DNA of 64,000 nt. Source: Arthrobacter nitrophenolicus (lineage in GTDB: Bacteria > Actinomycetota > Actinomycetes > Actinomycetales > Micrococcaceae). The notes under the pieces were generated by a model. That model searched no databases. It saw nothing but the letters and a program-made list of their open reading frames with translations, and was not told the DNA's origin. Shown one piece after another: positions 19,751 through 30,386 of the stretch. Where the stretch lies: positions 23,526 through 87,525 of the forward strand of contig NZ_AOFD01000013.1 of assembly GCF_000332815.1 (NCBI RefSeq). The letters run 5' to 3'. The stretch's first letter is position 1; each line of letters begins with the position of its first letter. A program made the position numbers and the translations under genes.

Positions 19751-20734
19751 CTACATGAGCAGCAGGACTTTGCCTACATGGTCGCCGCTGTCGAAGTACC
19801 GGTGGGCCGCCTGGACCTGGTCCAGCGGGAACGTCCTGGCCACCAGCGGCCTGATCCTGCCGTCGCTGATGAGCGGCCACACCGCGTCCCGAACCGCATT
19901 CATGATGGCGCCCTTCTCCTCCACGGGGCGGGGCCGGAGGGCCGTGGCCACCACGGCGGCGCGCTTCTTGAGCAGCTGGCCCAGGTCGAGCTCGCCCTTG
20001 GTGCCGCCCTGGAGCCCGATGACCACCAATCGCCCGTAGTCCGCCAGCGCGTCCACGTTCTGTGGCAGGTACTTGGCCCCAACGACGTCGAGGATGACAT
20101 CCGCGCCTTTTCCGCCATTTTGCCGGCGCAGGCTTTCGGGGAAATCCTCCTCCGCGTAGTTGATGGCGATATCCGCGCCCAGGAAGGCCTTCGCGGTGCT
20201 GACCTTTTCGTCCGTGCCGGCCGTCGTGGCCACCCGGGCACCGAGGGCCTTTGCCAGCTGGATGGCCATGGTGCCGATCCCGCCCGTGGCACCGTGGATG
20301 AGTACCGTCTCACCCGGCTGCAGCTGGGCCGTCATGACCAGGTTGGAGTAGACCGTGGCCGAAACCTCCGGCAGCGAGGCCGCCGTCACCAGGTCCACCC
20401 CTTCGGGCACCCGCAGGACCTGCTCGGCCCGCACTGCCACCTGCTGGGCGTAGCCGCCTCCCGCGAGCAGCGCCACCACCTTGTCACCCACGGAGAAAGC
20501 CTTGGTGACCCCCGGCCCGAACCCGGCGATCCTGCCGGACACTTCAAGCCCGGGAATCTCGGACGCGCCCGGGGGCGGCGGGTAGAAACCCCGCCGCTGC
20601 TGCACGTCGGCACGGTTCAGGCCGGCGGCAACGACGTCGATGAGCACCTCGCCGGGGCCGGGCACCGGGGCATCGGCCTCGCGGACCTCCAGGACCTCCG
20701 GGCCGCCCGGCTCCGAAATATAGACGGCTTTCAT
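19751..20734 (-). CDS. NAD(P)H quinone oxidoreductase, zinc-independent MDR family
   Basis: A 327-residue quinone reductase / zeta-crystallin-like enzyme (PIG3 subgroup by the motif LNRADVQQRRGFYPPPPGAS). The nucleotide-binding loop is HGATGGIGTMAIQLAK and the catalytic zinc cysteines of alcohol dehydrogenases are absent. It probably reduces quinones with NADPH. ATG 20734 is preceded by GGAAG at 6-nt spacing. The gene stands alone, convergent with nothing and divergent from the tRNA-Ser locus. Confidence 0.88.
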   Translation of the reverse strand: MKAVYISEPGGPEVLEVREADAPVPGPGEVLIDVVAAGLNRADVQQRRGFYPPPPGASEIPGLEVSGRIAGFGPGVTKAFSVGDKVVALLAGGGYAQQVAVRAEQVLRVPEGVDLVTAASLPEVSATVYSNLVMTAQLQPGETVLIHGATGGIGTMAIQLAKALGARVATTAGTDEKVSTAKAFLGADIAINYAEEDFPESLRRQNGGKGADVILDVVGAKYLPQNVDALADYGRLVVIGLQGGTKGELDLGQLLKKRAAVVATALRPRPVEEKGAIMNAVRDAVWPLISDGRIRPLVARTFPLDQVQAAHRYFDSGDHVGKVLLLM

Positions 20735-20841
20735 GGACCACTTCCGTTTCTGACTCAATACTGGCTGCAACCAGTGTGCACCGGACACCTTCCGGGCTCT
20801 GTTTTGTTGCAGGCAAGCGCCTATGAAACACTACTAGCTGA

Positions 20842-20929
20842 GGAAGGTTGTCCGAGCGGCCGAAGGAGCTGGTCTTGAAAACCAGTGTGCGGTAACCCCG
20901 TACCAAGAGTTCGAATCTCTTACCTTCCG
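20842..20929 (+). tRNA. tRNA-Ser (anticodon TGA)
   Basis: An 88-nt tRNA with a long variable arm typical of serine. The acceptor GGAAGGT/ACCTTCC, anticodon stem CTGGT/ACCAG with loop CTTGAAA and T-arm AGAGTTCGAATCTCT are visible. CCA is not encoded. Confidence 0.95.
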
Positions 20930-20936
20930 CAAAGAG

Positions 20937-20981
20937 GGCCCCTGTCCGCCAGTCCGCTGGCCGGCAGGGGCCTTTCGTTTT
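20937..20981 (+). terminator. Terminator of tRNA-Ser(TGA)
   Basis: GGCCCCTG (20937-20944) pairs with CAGGGGCC (20965-20972), with an inner CCAG/CTGG pair, and is followed by TTTCGTTTT. It lies 7 nt after the tRNA. Confidence 0.8.
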
Positions 20982-21383
20982 GCCCAGCAGCTCCGCACGC
21001 CGGGTTTCGCCTGCGGCTTCCCGGCGTCTGGTGGAGCGCATGTAAATTCTTTGGACAAATCCGCAGCCGCGCCCTTCCAGCAAAGCTACCGGCCGGTATT
21101 CTTTGGTGATGGCCGGCACATGTGGGGGTACGGGCCGGCCATAAACCACCAGCAGCATCACCGGAACCAGGCTACGGGGGCTCCAGGCCGGTGGGCGGTC
21201 CGTTCCGCTGGGGGACGTCCCGCCGAATGCACGCTCTAGCCACTTTGCGTTCATTCAGCGCTGCTGTGATGTGCCGGAACACCCACTTGACCAGGAGCAG
21301 GGTCCGGGCCACTTGTCCGTTGGTACAACCCGGACACTTCCCATCGGGTCCTACCGGGGACATCCTTATGAAAGTAAGAGCGG
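20982..21383. other. 400-bp non-coding region before the nuclease gene
   Basis: No ORF with convincing codon use or a family motif is seen on either strand. The region should carry the promoter and leader of the secreted nuclease/nucleotidase gene. A single GTTCATT heptamer at 21249-21255 resembles half of an actinobacterial PHO box, but a second repeat unit is not convincing. Confidence 0.4.
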
Positions 21384-24300
21384 ATGCATCAGACACCTTG
21401 GAAACTGGCGCTGGGAACAGCCTTGTCAGCTGGGCTCATCGCAGCTCCCCTGGCAGCCCTTCCCGCCGTTGCAGATGATCCGGCCGCGGAGGTCTCAGCC
21501 GCGGCTGGGAGTTCACCCGTTGTGATCAACGAGGCCTACCTCAGCGGCGGCAGCAGCGGCGCTGCTTATAAGAACAAGTTCGTGGAGCTCTACAACACAT
21601 CGGACGCCCCGGTCCCGCTGGACGGCTGGTCTTTGCAGTACCGCTCTGCCACCGGGAACCGCTGCGCCTTCGGGCGTGGCGGCCTTGTCCGGGTCCATCC
21701 CGGCCAAGGGGCACTACCTGGTTCAGGGCGGCAGCAACGGCTCCAACGGCGCCGACCTTCCCGCCCCGGACCTGGTGGCAGGCGTCCTCAACCCGAGCGG
21801 CAGCGCCGGTACGGTGGTGCTCGCAAAGCAGCCCACCGCCGTCGCGCTTTCCACCGGGTCCCAGGTGGAGCCCGGCGGGGTGGCCGATCTCCTTGGCTAC
21901 GGCACGTCCAACACCTTTGAAACGCTGGCTGCCACCGCCCCCTCGGGCAACACCGACGTCAAGAGCCTGAACAGGACAGCCGGAGCGGACAGCAACAGCA
22001 ACGCCGCGGACTTCACCCTCAGCGCCACGATCACGCCCACCTCCTCTGGCGGCGCATCCCAGGACCCGGATCCCGCACCTGACCCGGAGCCCACGCCAAA
22101 CCCTGCCCTGGCCACCATTGCCGAAATCCAGGGCACGGGTACCGAGAGCCCGCTGGCGGGCGCCACGGTGACCACCACGGGCAAGGTCACCGCTGTGTTC
22201 CCCACCGGCGGCCTGAACGGCTACTACATCCAGACGGCCGGCACCGGCGGGGACCTCACGGCCACCAACCACGCCGCATCGGACGGGATCTTCGTCTATT
22301 CCCCTGCCACCGCGGGTTCCGTGCAGCCGGGCGACTTCGTGCGCCTGACAGGCACCGTGGCCGAGTACTACGGGATGACCCAGCTCAACGTCGGCGCAGC
22401 GCCGGGCTCACCAAGCTGGTCGAGGCCGCCCCGGAGGTCAAGCCCACCGCTTTCACCTTGCCCGCCAACGAGGCCTTCCGCGAGTCGCTCGAAGGAATGC
22501 TCCTGGCACCCCAGGGACCGCTCACTGTCACGGACAACTACAGCCTGAACCAGTACGGCGAGATCGGCCTGGCCGGCGGCACCACTCCCCTGGTCCAGCC
22601 CACCGCGGTGGCTCCGTACGGCACGGCCGAACATGCCGCCGTCGTCCAGGAAAACGCCGCACGGGGCATCAAGCTCGACGACGGCGCAACCACCAACTTC
22701 CTCGGCAGCAGCGCCACCAAGGCCCTCCCCCTGCCGTACCTCACAGGCACGGATCCGGTCCGGGTGGGCTCGCCGGCGGCGTTCACCACGAATGTGGTCC
22801 TGGGCTACGCCAACAACGCCTGGAAATTCCAGCCGCTCACCCACCTGACGCCCGCGAATGCGGCCACGGTCCAGCCGGCCACGTTCGGCGCCACGCGCAC
22901 GGAGGCGCCCCGGCCGGTGGGCGGCAACCTGAAGATTGCCTCGTTCAATGTCCTCAACTACTTCCCCACCACGGGTGACCAGCTCACCGGCTGCACCTAC
23001 TACACGGACCGGGACGGGAACCCCGTCACCGTCCGGGGCGGCTGCAACGCCCGCGGCGCAGCCAATGCGGCGAACTTCCAGCGGCAGCAGGACAAGCTCG
23101 TGTCCGCCATCACCAAGGCCGGCGCCGACGTGGTCACCCTGATGGAGATCGAGAACTCCGCGCAGTTCGGCAAGAACCGCGACGACGCCCTGGCCCGGCT
23201 GGTGGACGCGCTGAACGTCGCCACACCCGGAGTCTGGGACTACGTCCGTTCGCCGGCCAACGCCCCGCCGCTGAGTGACGAGGACATGATCCGCACCGCC
23301 TTCATCTTCAAGAAGGCCGCGGCCGAGCCGGTGGGCGAGTCCATCATCCACAATGACACCGTTGCCTTCGCCTCTGCCCGCAAGCCGCTGGCGCAGATGT
23401 TCAAGCCCGCCGGCGGTGCCGCCGGCACCGAGTTCATCGCCATCGCCAACCATTTCAAGTCCAAGGGTTCGGCAGCAACACCGGAGGACACGGACCAGGG
23501 CCAGGGCGCCTCCAACCTGGCGCGCACTGCCCAGGCCAGGTCGCTGCTGGATTTTGCCACGTCGCTGCAGGCCAGCAAGGGCACGGACAAGGTGTTCCTG
23601 ATCGGTGATTTCAACGCCTACGCCAAGGAAGACCCGCTCAACGTCCTCACGTCCGCCGGCTACGTCAACCAGGACGAGAAGGCCCGGAACGCCGACGGCT
23701 CGGCCAAGCATTCCTACCTCTTCGGCGGGATGGTGGGCTCCCTGGACCACATCCTGGCTTCCCCCGCCGCCGATGCTGTGGTGTCCGGCGCCGACATCTG
23801 GAACATCAACTCGGTGGAGTCCGTGGCCCTGGAATACAGCCGCCACAACTACAACATCACCAACTACTACGCCCCGGACCAGTTCCGTGCCAGCGACCAC
23901 GACCCCGTGGTGGTGGGCCTGGACCTTGGCTCCGTTCCTGCCACCGTTGACCTGAACTTCCTGGGCATCAACGACTTCCATGGCAGGATCGACGCCAACA
24001 CCGTCCAGTTCGCCGGAACCATCGAGAAGCTCCGTGCCGCTGCCGCCCCCGGCGCCACGGCATTCCTCTCCGCCGGCGACAACATCGGCGCGTCGCTGTT
24101 CGCGTCCGCTGTGGCCAAGGACCAGCCCACCATCGACGTGCTGAACGCCCTGGAGCTGCAGGCATCGGCCGTGGGCAACCACGAGTTCGACGGCGGCTGG
24201 GCGGACCTGCGCGACCGGGTCATCGCCGGCGGTGCCAACGCGAAGTTCCCCTACCTTGGCGCGAACGTCTACCGCAAGGGAACCACGGAGCCGGCGCTGC

Positions 24301-25932
24301 CCGAGTTCACCGTGCTGGACATGAACGGCATCAAGGTGGCGGTCATCGGCACGGTCACCCAGGAGGTCCCCTCCCTGGTGACCCCGGCCGGCATCGCCGA
24401 CCTTGAGTTCGGGGACCCCGTCGATGCCATCAACCGGGCAGCCGCAAGGATCACCGCAGGGAACCTGGCCGACGTCATCATCGTGGAAAACCACGACGGC
24501 GCCGGCTCGGGCGTGGTGGAAGGCTCAACCCTGGCGGAGGAAGTGGCAGCGGGCGGTCCCTTCGCCAGGCTGGTCACCGAAACATCCGCCGACGTGGACG
24601 CCATCTTCACCGGCCACACGCACAAGGAATACGCCTGGGACGCTCCTGTTCCGGGCACCGACGGCAAGACCCGTCCCATTGTGCAGACCGGCAACTACGG
24701 CGAGAACGTGGGCCTCATCCAGCTGACGGTGGACACCGCCACCAAAGAGGTCACGGCGTCCAAGGGCAGCAACGTCAAGTGCACCACCGATCCCGCCGCC
24801 GGCCTGATCGCCGCCTACCCGCGGGTCGCCGCCGTCGACGCCATCGTCCAGAAGGCACTCGCCGGGGCCGCCGTCGTCGGAAACCAGCCGGTCGGTGCCG
24901 TTACGGCCGATATCACCACGGCATTCACCACCGACGCCACCGGTGCACCCAAGCGCGACGACCGTTCCAGCGAGTCCACCCTCGGCAACCTCGTGGCCGA
25001 CTCGCTGCTTGCTTCGCTGCAGCCGGCCGAACTGGGCGGCGCGGAAATCGGCGTGGTCAACGCCGGCGGACTGCGGAACGAGCTCTACTACGCCCCGGAC
25101 GGCACCATCACGTATGCCGAGGCGAACGCGGTGCTGCCGTTCGTGAACAACCTGTGGACCACGTCGCTCACGGGTGCCCAGTTCAAGACGCTCTTGGAGC
25201 AGCAGTGGCAGACCAACCCGGACGGCACGGTTCCCAGCCGGGCGTACATCCAGCTGGGCCTGTCAAAGAACGTGAACTACACCTACGACGCCGCCCGCGC
25301 TGCCGGTGACCGCATCACCTCGGTCCGGGTCAACGGTGAACTGCTGGATCCGGCGAAATCCTACCGGGTGGGCACGTTCAGCTTCCTGGCCACCGGCGGG
25401 GACAACTTCCGGGTCTTCACCGAGGGCGCCAACACCCGGGACTCCGCTGGTGGACCGGGACGCGTGGATCAGCTACCTGCAGGAGAGCAGCCCGGTTGCG
25501 CCGGACTTCGCACGCCGCTCCGCAGCCGTCACCAACAGCACTCCCGCAGAGGTCAAGCCGGGCGAAGCCGTCACGTTGACCGTCTCCAAGCTGGACCTGA
25601 CGTCGCTGGGCAGCCCGGTCAACACCGCCCTGGCGGCCGTTTTCACCGATGCCGCCGGTGTGGTGACGGAGCTGGGCGCCGTACCGGTCGCGTCCGGGTC
25701 CGCCAGCGTAAACCTGGCCGTCCCGGCAGGTGCGGCGGCCGGCACCGGATCCCTGGTGCTGACCGCCGCCGAGTCCGGCACAGTGGTGACGGTTGGCGTG
25801 CAGGTGGCCGCTGAGGGTCCTGTCCCGCCGGTGTGCACCGCCCCGGCCAAGCCCGCCCAGTGGTACGACATCCTGGGCTGGATCCGGTACGGCATCGCCT
25901 GGCTGCAGTACCAGCAGTGCCTGCGCGGCTGA
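21384..25932 (+). CDS. Secreted ExeM/NucH-type endonuclease fused to 5'-nucleotidase, three frame breaks
   Basis: A giant exported enzyme of about 1,516 residues. Order: signal peptide ending ALPAVADD; lamin-tail-like domain (VVINEAYLSGGSSG, FVELYN); OB-like domain (IAEIQGTGTESPLAG); endonuclease/exonuclease/phosphatase domain (LKIASFNVLNYF, MEIENSAQFG, IGDFNAY, SDHDPVVVGL); metallophosphoesterase (GINDFHGRID, SAGDNIGAS, GNHEFDGG, GHTHKEY); 5'-nucleotidase C-domain (NAGGLRNELY, VLPFVNNL); C-terminal beta domain. It should degrade extracellular DNA and dephosphorylate the nucleotides for phosphate and nucleoside scavenging. Breaks lie near 21660, 22400 and 25446; ATG 21384 lacks a strong Shine-Dalgarno sequence. 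Confidence 0.88.
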
Positions 25933-25948
25933 TACCTGGGTGAACACG

Positions 25949-26000
25949 AAAGCGCCCCACGTTGGTCCCGGACTTCCGGCACCGAACGTGGGGCGCTTTT
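25949..26000. terminator. Bidirectional terminator
   Basis: AAAGCGCCCCACGTT (25949-25963) pairs perfectly with AACGTGGGGCGCTTT (25985-25999) and is flanked by A- and T-runs. It serves both the nuclease gene and the convergent dioxygenase gene. Confidence 0.85.
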
Positions 26001-26010
26001 CGCTGGGAAT

Positions 26011-26934
26011 TTAGTGGAGGACCACAGTTTCCGAGTAGGTGGAGGAATCGCCCTTGATGGCGGTGCTGCTGCGGCCGTCCACCCCCACCGGGACATCCCC
26101 CGCAATGGTCACCCGGTTCAGCTTCCGCGGCTGGCCGTCGTAGTTATCCGGGGCATAGTGCTGGGTGATCCGGTTGTCGAAAAGCACAAGCTGGTCCGGT
26201 TCCCAGTCCACCCGGACCACATTTTCAGGCCGGGTGACGTAGGCCTGCAGCAGGCGCAGGATGTCCCTGGACTCGGTGTTGGACAGCCCCACGATCCGCA
26301 GGCGCTGCGCGAAGCCGCCGATGAAGAGCCCGCGCTCCCCGGTCAGCGGGTGGACGCGGACCACGGGATGGGCGGTTTCGAAGTGGATCCTGGTGAACTC
26401 CTTGCGCCGCTCCTCCGCGTTGGCGTGCTCCAGGTTCTTCGGGACGGAGTAGTCGTAATCGTTGGTGTGGATGGCCCAGAGGGTGTCGGCGAAGTTCCGC
26501 AGCTCGTCGGGCAGGTCGCGGTAGGCCCCGGCCGAGGAGGCGATGAGCGTTTCACCGCCGTATGCCGGCAGCGTGATGCTGCGCAGCGTTGATGCCTGGG
26601 GCGGGTTGACCACGAACGTGACGTCCGTGTGCCAGTTGTTGGCGCTGCCGTTTTCGCTGTCCACCGGCAGGACGGCGGGTTTGCCATCCACCGATGCAAC
26701 GGTGGGGTGCGCCTTGGTAAGCGGGCCGAAGTAGCCGGCGAACCGGACCTGGTCCTCGTCGCTGCGGACGTTCGCCTCGCGGAAGACCAGGGCCTTGTGG
26801 ACGTTGAGGGCCTCGCGGATCTGGGCGATGGTATCCGGGCTAAGCTCCGCGCCCAGGTCCAGGCCGCGGATTTCAGCTCCAATGCGGGAGCCGAGCTTGG
26901 TGAATTCGAGCTTCGTTTCGGTGATGGTGGTCAT
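26011..26934 (-). CDS. TauD/TfdA-family Fe(II)/2-oxoglutarate dioxygenase
   Basis: It oxygenates an alkylsulfonate, taurine or alkyl sulfate ester so that sulfite or sulfate and an aldehyde are released, supplying sulfur. The 307-residue protein has the iron-binding HTD (His102, Asp104 in WHTDVTF), distal His259 (ITQHYAPD) and the 2-oxoglutarate arginine region RKLNR. It is the last gene of a four-gene minus-strand operon with an SsuABC/TauABC-type transporter, which supports a sulfonate-type substrate. AAAGGA lies 10 nt before the ATG. The exact substrate is not determined. Confidence 0.9.
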   Translation of the reverse strand: MTTITETKLEFTKLGSRIGAEIRGLDLGAELSPDTIAQIREALNVHKALVFREANVRSDEDQVRFAGYFGPLTKAHPTVASVDGKPAVLPVDSENGSANNWHTDVTFVVNPPQASTLRSITLPAYGGETLIASSAGAYRDLPDELRNFADTLWAIHTNDYDYSVPKNLEHANAEERRKEFTRIHFETAHPVVRVHPLTGERGLFIGGFAQRLRIVGLSNTESRDILRLLQAYVTRPENVVRVDWEPDQLVLFDNRITQHYAPDNYDGQPRKLNRVTIAGDVPVGVDGRSSTAIKGDSSTYSETVVLH

Positions 26935-26979
26935 GGGTGGTGTCCTTTCGGGGTTCTTGCCGGGTTGTGGAATTGCGGG

Positions 26980-27894
26980 TCAGTTGCCGGCGCCGACGGC
27001 GGTGCGCCAGCGGGAGAAGTGGCGTTCCAGTGCCACCAGCAGGATGTTGACGAGGAGGCCCAGCACGGAGACGGTGAGGATGCCTGCGTACATGTCCGGA
27101 ATGAGGAAGCTCATCTGGGAATTGACGATCAGGTAGCCGAGCCCGGCCTTGGCACCCACCATTTCCGCGGCGATCAGCACCAGGATCGAGGAGGTGCCGG
27201 CCATCCGGATCCCGGTGAAGATGGTGGGCACCGCCGATGGAAGGATGACTTTCTGGAAGAGCCGGAAGCTGTTCAGTCCCAGGGACCTGGCCGCCCGGAC
27301 CAGCAGCGGGTCCACCGTGCGGACGCCGGCGATGGTATTGAGCAGCACCGGGAAGAAGGCGGCGTAGGCCACGATGGTGATCTTGGATTCCTCCCCGATG
27401 CCCAGCAGGAGCGTGAAGACCGGCAGCAGGGCGAGGGTTGCAGTGTTGCGGAAGAGTTCCAGGAGCGGGTTCAGGAACGAGTTCAGCCACCCGTACCAGG
27501 CGATCAGGAGGCCCAGGGCAACGGCGATGACCACCGCGATCCCGAACCCGGAAACGGACCGGGTGAGGCTGGCTTGCAGGTGGTTCTGCAGCTGCCCGGT
27601 TTCCACCAGCCTGGCGCCCGCCGCGAGGACTTCGTGCAGCGGCGGGAGGAACACCCGGGTGGATGGGCCGGCAAAGTACTGCGGACCAAACTCCCACAGC
27701 GCCAGGAACAGCAGGACTGCCAGCGACTTCCAGGCCGCGCGCGCGGCGGCGTTCGCTGCGGCACCCAGCCTTCCTGCCGGCGTCGGGCGTTCCCTCCGGG
27801 CGGGACCCGGGTGTGCCGCCGGTGGTCCGGCGGGATGCGGTGCGGGTTCGACGGCGGCGCTCCCCTGCGGGGGCCGGCTCAGGACGGTGCTCAT
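26980..27894 (-). CDS. Sulfonate-type ABC transporter permease
   Basis: A 304-residue membrane subunit with about six helices and the EAA-like loop RAARSLGLNSFRLFQKVILP that contacts the ATPase. The ~50 N-terminal residues are Pro/Ala-rich and not conserved. Its ATG overlaps the ATPase stop (TGATG). It belongs to the SsuC/TauC family of permeases for sulfonates, nitrate or thiamine precursors; the adjacent dioxygenase favours sulfonates. Confidence 0.9.
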   Translation of the reverse strand: MSTVLSRPPQGSAAVEPAPHPAGPPAAHPGPARRERPTPAGRLGAAANAAARAAWKSLAVLLFLALWEFGPQYFAGPSTRVFLPPLHEVLAAGARLVETGQLQNHLQASLTRSVSGFGIAVVIAVALGLLIAWYGWLNSFLNPLLELFRNTATLALLPVFTLLLGIGEESKITIVAYAAFFPVLLNTIAGVRTVDPLLVRAARSLGLNSFRLFQKVILPSAVPTIFTGIRMAGTSSILVLIAAEMVGAKAGLGYLIVNSQMSFLIPDMYAGILTVSVLGLLVNILLVALERHFSRWRTAVGAGN

Positions 27895-28772
27895 CAGGCG
27901 GCGTTCCTTTCGTGGGGGTGTTCATCCGGGGCTGTGCCGTCCGGGAGGATCTTGCGGTGGCCCGAGTCCCGGGCCACCCGGACTTCGTCATGCAGCAGGG
28001 ACCAGACCTGGTGGCGGTGCTCCACGAACGCGGGATGGGAGCGGATGTCCGCCTCGCCGCCGCGGTCCGGAATGTTGATGTCCACGATCTCCTTGAGCCT
28101 GCCGGGCCTGGCGCTCAGCACCGCCACCCGCTGGCCGAGGTACACCGCCTCGTCAATCCCGTGGGTGATGAAGACGATGGTTTTTCCCGTCGCCTGCCAG
28201 ATCCGCAGGAGTTCGTCCTGGAGCTGCTCGCGGGTCTGGGCGTCCAGCGCCGCGAACGGCTCGTCCATCAGGAGGACATCCGGCTCATAGGCGAGGCTCC
28301 TGGCGATGGCCACGCGCTGCTTCATACCGCCGGACAGTTCATGCGGATACCGGTCCTCGAACCCGGCCAGGCCCACCAGGTCCAGGTACTTGCTGGCGGT
28401 CGCCGCCCGGTCCTTCCGCGACAGCCCGCGGTTTTCAAGGCCGATCGAGACGTTCGCTGACGCTGTCCGCCAGGGAAAGAGGGCGTACTGCTGGAACACG
28501 ACGGCCCGGTCCTGGCCCGGCCCGCTGACTTCCTTCCCGTCCACCAGGACCTTTCCGGACGTGGGGCGGGACAGGCCGGCCAGCAGGTCCAGGAGGGTGG
28601 TCTTGCCGGAACCGCTGGGCCCCACCAGGGTGAGGAATTCACCGGCTGCCACGTCAAGGCTGAGGGCATCCAGGGCGGTCAGGACGGCGGCCTCCGGCTG
28701 GCTGCGGCTATTCCTTCCCTGCCGGACGGGAAATTCCTTGGTGACGTGCTGAAGGCTGATTTTGGCGGTCAT
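27894..28772 (-). CDS. Sulfonate-type ABC transporter ATP-binding protein
   Basis: A 292-residue nucleotide-binding subunit of the SsuB/TauB type. Walker A GPSGSGKTT, Q-loop VVFQQYALFPWRT, signature ELSGGMKQR, Walker B VLLMDEPFAALD and H-loop ITHGIDEA are intact; the ITHGIDEAVYLGQRV sequence is characteristic of nitrate/sulfonate ATPases. It follows the binding-protein stop by 3 nt and overlaps the permease start, so the four genes are one operon. Confidence 0.93.
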   Translation of the reverse strand: MTAKISLQHVTKEFPVRQGRNSRSQPEAAVLTALDALSLDVAAGEFLTLVGPSGSGKTTLLDLLAGLSRPTSGKVLVDGKEVSGPGQDRAVVFQQYALFPWRTASANVSIGLENRGLSRKDRAATASKYLDLVGLAGFEDRYPHELSGGMKQRVAIARSLAYEPDVLLMDEPFAALDAQTREQLQDELLRIWQATGKTIVFITHGIDEAVYLGQRVAVLSARPGRLKEIVDINIPDRGGEADIRSHPAFVEHRHQVWSLLHDEVRVARDSGHRKILPDGTAPDEHPHERNAA

Positions 28773-28775
28773 CGG

Positions 28776-29855
28776 TTATCCCTTGGACTCTGCGGCCGGA
28801 GTGGTTGTGTCCAGCTGGTTGAATTCGTTGGTGTAGAGCTTTGCCGTGTCCAGATCGCCGTTGATGATGCCGGCGGACTTCAGGTAGTCGGACCAGCGGG
28901 TGAAGTCGTTATCCGAGATGCGCCCGCCGGGTGAGGCCACGCCCACGCTCTTCCAGTACTTGAGCGCCTCGGTGCTTTCGTTCCGCCCGCGCTTTGCGAT
29001 GATTTCCTCGAACTTGGCAATCACCTCTTCACGGGGTGTGGTGCGTTCCCACTCGATGGCCTTGGCCACGCCGGTCACCAGGGTGCGGCTGGTTTCCGGG
29101 TTCTTCGCCAGGAAGTCCTTGCGCAGGACGTACTGGCCGGCGTCGAACGGTCCCCCGATGACCCCGACGTCGGTAAACAGGGCCCGGATGCCGCCCTCGG
29201 CGAGCGCGCGGTCCTGGAGCACGCCGCCCAGGGTGCCCACGTCCACCTGCTTCTTGCGCAGGGCCACCTCGGTCTCGTTGGGCGGCACCACCACCAGCTG
29301 GACCTGCTTGATTTCTTCGGGCGTCAGCCCGCTGTTCTTCAGGTGCGTGGTGATGACTGCCTCATGGTGGGCGCCCAGGGTGTTCACCGCGATCTTCTTG
29401 CCGATCAGGTCCCGGGCACTGGTGATGGGGCTGCCCTCCTCCACGTAGTAGCCGGTGAACGTGTCCTTGTCCTCGCCGTAGTAGTTGATGACGGCCTGGA
29501 CGGGGGCGCCCGCTTCGATCAGTTTGATGACCGCTCCGGTGAAGGCGCCGCCGATGTCCGTCTGGTCCGTGGCAACGGACTGGATGCTCTGCGGACCGCT
29601 GGTGGTGTTGCTGACCCACTCCAGCTTGACGTCGCCGAGGTACCCCAGGTCCTCGGCCACCTCCAGCAGGGAGACAGTGTTGGGTGAGCCCTGGTACCTG
29701 ACGGTTTTCACTTCGGTGCCGCCGCCTCCCGCCGATTCGGCGGTGGCGCTGCCGCCGCACCCGGACAGCACCAGCGCGAGTGCCGCAGCGGCGGCCACTG
29801 CGGCTGCCTTGCCTGCGGCGGTGATTCTTCTTGCGGGCAGGAGTCGGTTTCTCAT
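28776..29855 (-). CDS. Sulfonate-type ABC transporter substrate-binding lipoprotein
   Basis: An SsuA/TauA-like extracellular binding protein of about 359 residues. The signal peptide ends in a lipobox LSGC (before GGSATAES), so it is lipid-anchored. Family blocks are VRYQGSPNTVSLLEVAEDLG, GGAFTGAVIKLIEAGAP and GKKIAVNTLGAHHEAV. I chose ATG 29855; an in-frame TTG at 29873 would add six residues. It heads the operon, so the promoter should lie in the long non-coding stretch upstream. Confidence 0.9.
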   Translation of the reverse strand: MRNRLLPARRITAAGKAAAVAAAAALALVLSGCGGSATAESAGGGGTEVKTVRYQGSPNTVSLLEVAEDLGYLGDVKLEWVSNTTSGPQSIQSVATDQTDIGGAFTGAVIKLIEAGAPVQAVINYYGEDKDTFTGYYVEEGSPITSARDLIGKKIAVNTLGAHHEAVITTHLKNSGLTPEEIKQVQLVVVPPNETEVALRKKQVDVGTLGGVLQDRALAEGGIRALFTDVGVIGGPFDAGQYVLRKDFLAKNPETSRTLVTGVAKAIEWERTTPREEVIAKFEEIIAKRGRNESTEALKYWKSVGVASPGGRISDNDFTRWSDYLKSAGIINGDLDTAKLYTNEFNQLDTTTPAAESKG

Positions 29856-30384
29856 CGGAGGGTCTTTCTGCAATCAGTTGGGTCCGGGCCGGCTGGCTCG
29901 TGGCAACCACTAGAACAGAGCGGAATCCGAAGCAGAAGGGGCATCTTCACGGCGGGAAACGGCGAGAAACGGCAGGAAATTTCAGGTTTTCCGGAGTCAT
30001 GCAGGGTCTGCCGGCGTCGCCGGGCGACCGATACCGACGCCCGACGTCACGTTCCTGCCCGACATCACGGTGTAGCCGTCACCGTTGGTCACCGGGAGCA
30101 GTATGGCGAAGTGTTCGGCTGGTTCCGGGAGCCGATTTCTGCGCCCAAACCTCCCGTTTCCAGGTTCCTTCGGGCTACGCCGTCAAGTCATGTCCCGGCC
30201 GGGAGCCCCTGGGCACGAAAACAAGCGGCAAATATTTCTCCCTGGACCGGGGCCTTGTTACGGGGCACATCCACCACGCCCACCGTTTGCGCTACTGGAT
30301 TTCGACGCGCGGATTGCTGGACGCGGACCAAATATCGCGGCGTCAGGGAATATGCGCGTCGATAAGGAGTTTCCGCACCGGAAA
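29856..30384. other. Non-coding region upstream of the sulfonate operon
   Basis: About 530 bp without a supported gene. It contains a purine-rich direct-repeat patch (GGGAAACGGCGAGAAACGGC at 29954-29973) and two CAAATAT motifs (30228-30234, 30330-30336). The promoter of the sulfonate operon should be here. No riboswitch consensus that I know is visible. Confidence 0.4.
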
Positions 30385-30386
30385 CT
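30368..30386 (-). terminator. Small terminator hairpin
   Basis: AGTTTCCG and CGGAAACT (30368-30375, 30379-30386) form a short perfect stem overlapping the stop codon of the FAD/NAD(P)-binding gene. Confidence 0.4.

Noticed and set aside
21249..21270. PHO box before the nuclease gene
   Set aside because: Only one GTTCATT heptamer fits; the neighbouring 11-bp unit does not, so the site is not supported.
22368..24494. Long open frame on the minus strand opposite the nuclease gene
   Set aside because: It is an antisense shadow of the nuclease gene, as expected in very GC-rich DNA. Its protein is Gly/Val/Arg-rich with no domain motif.
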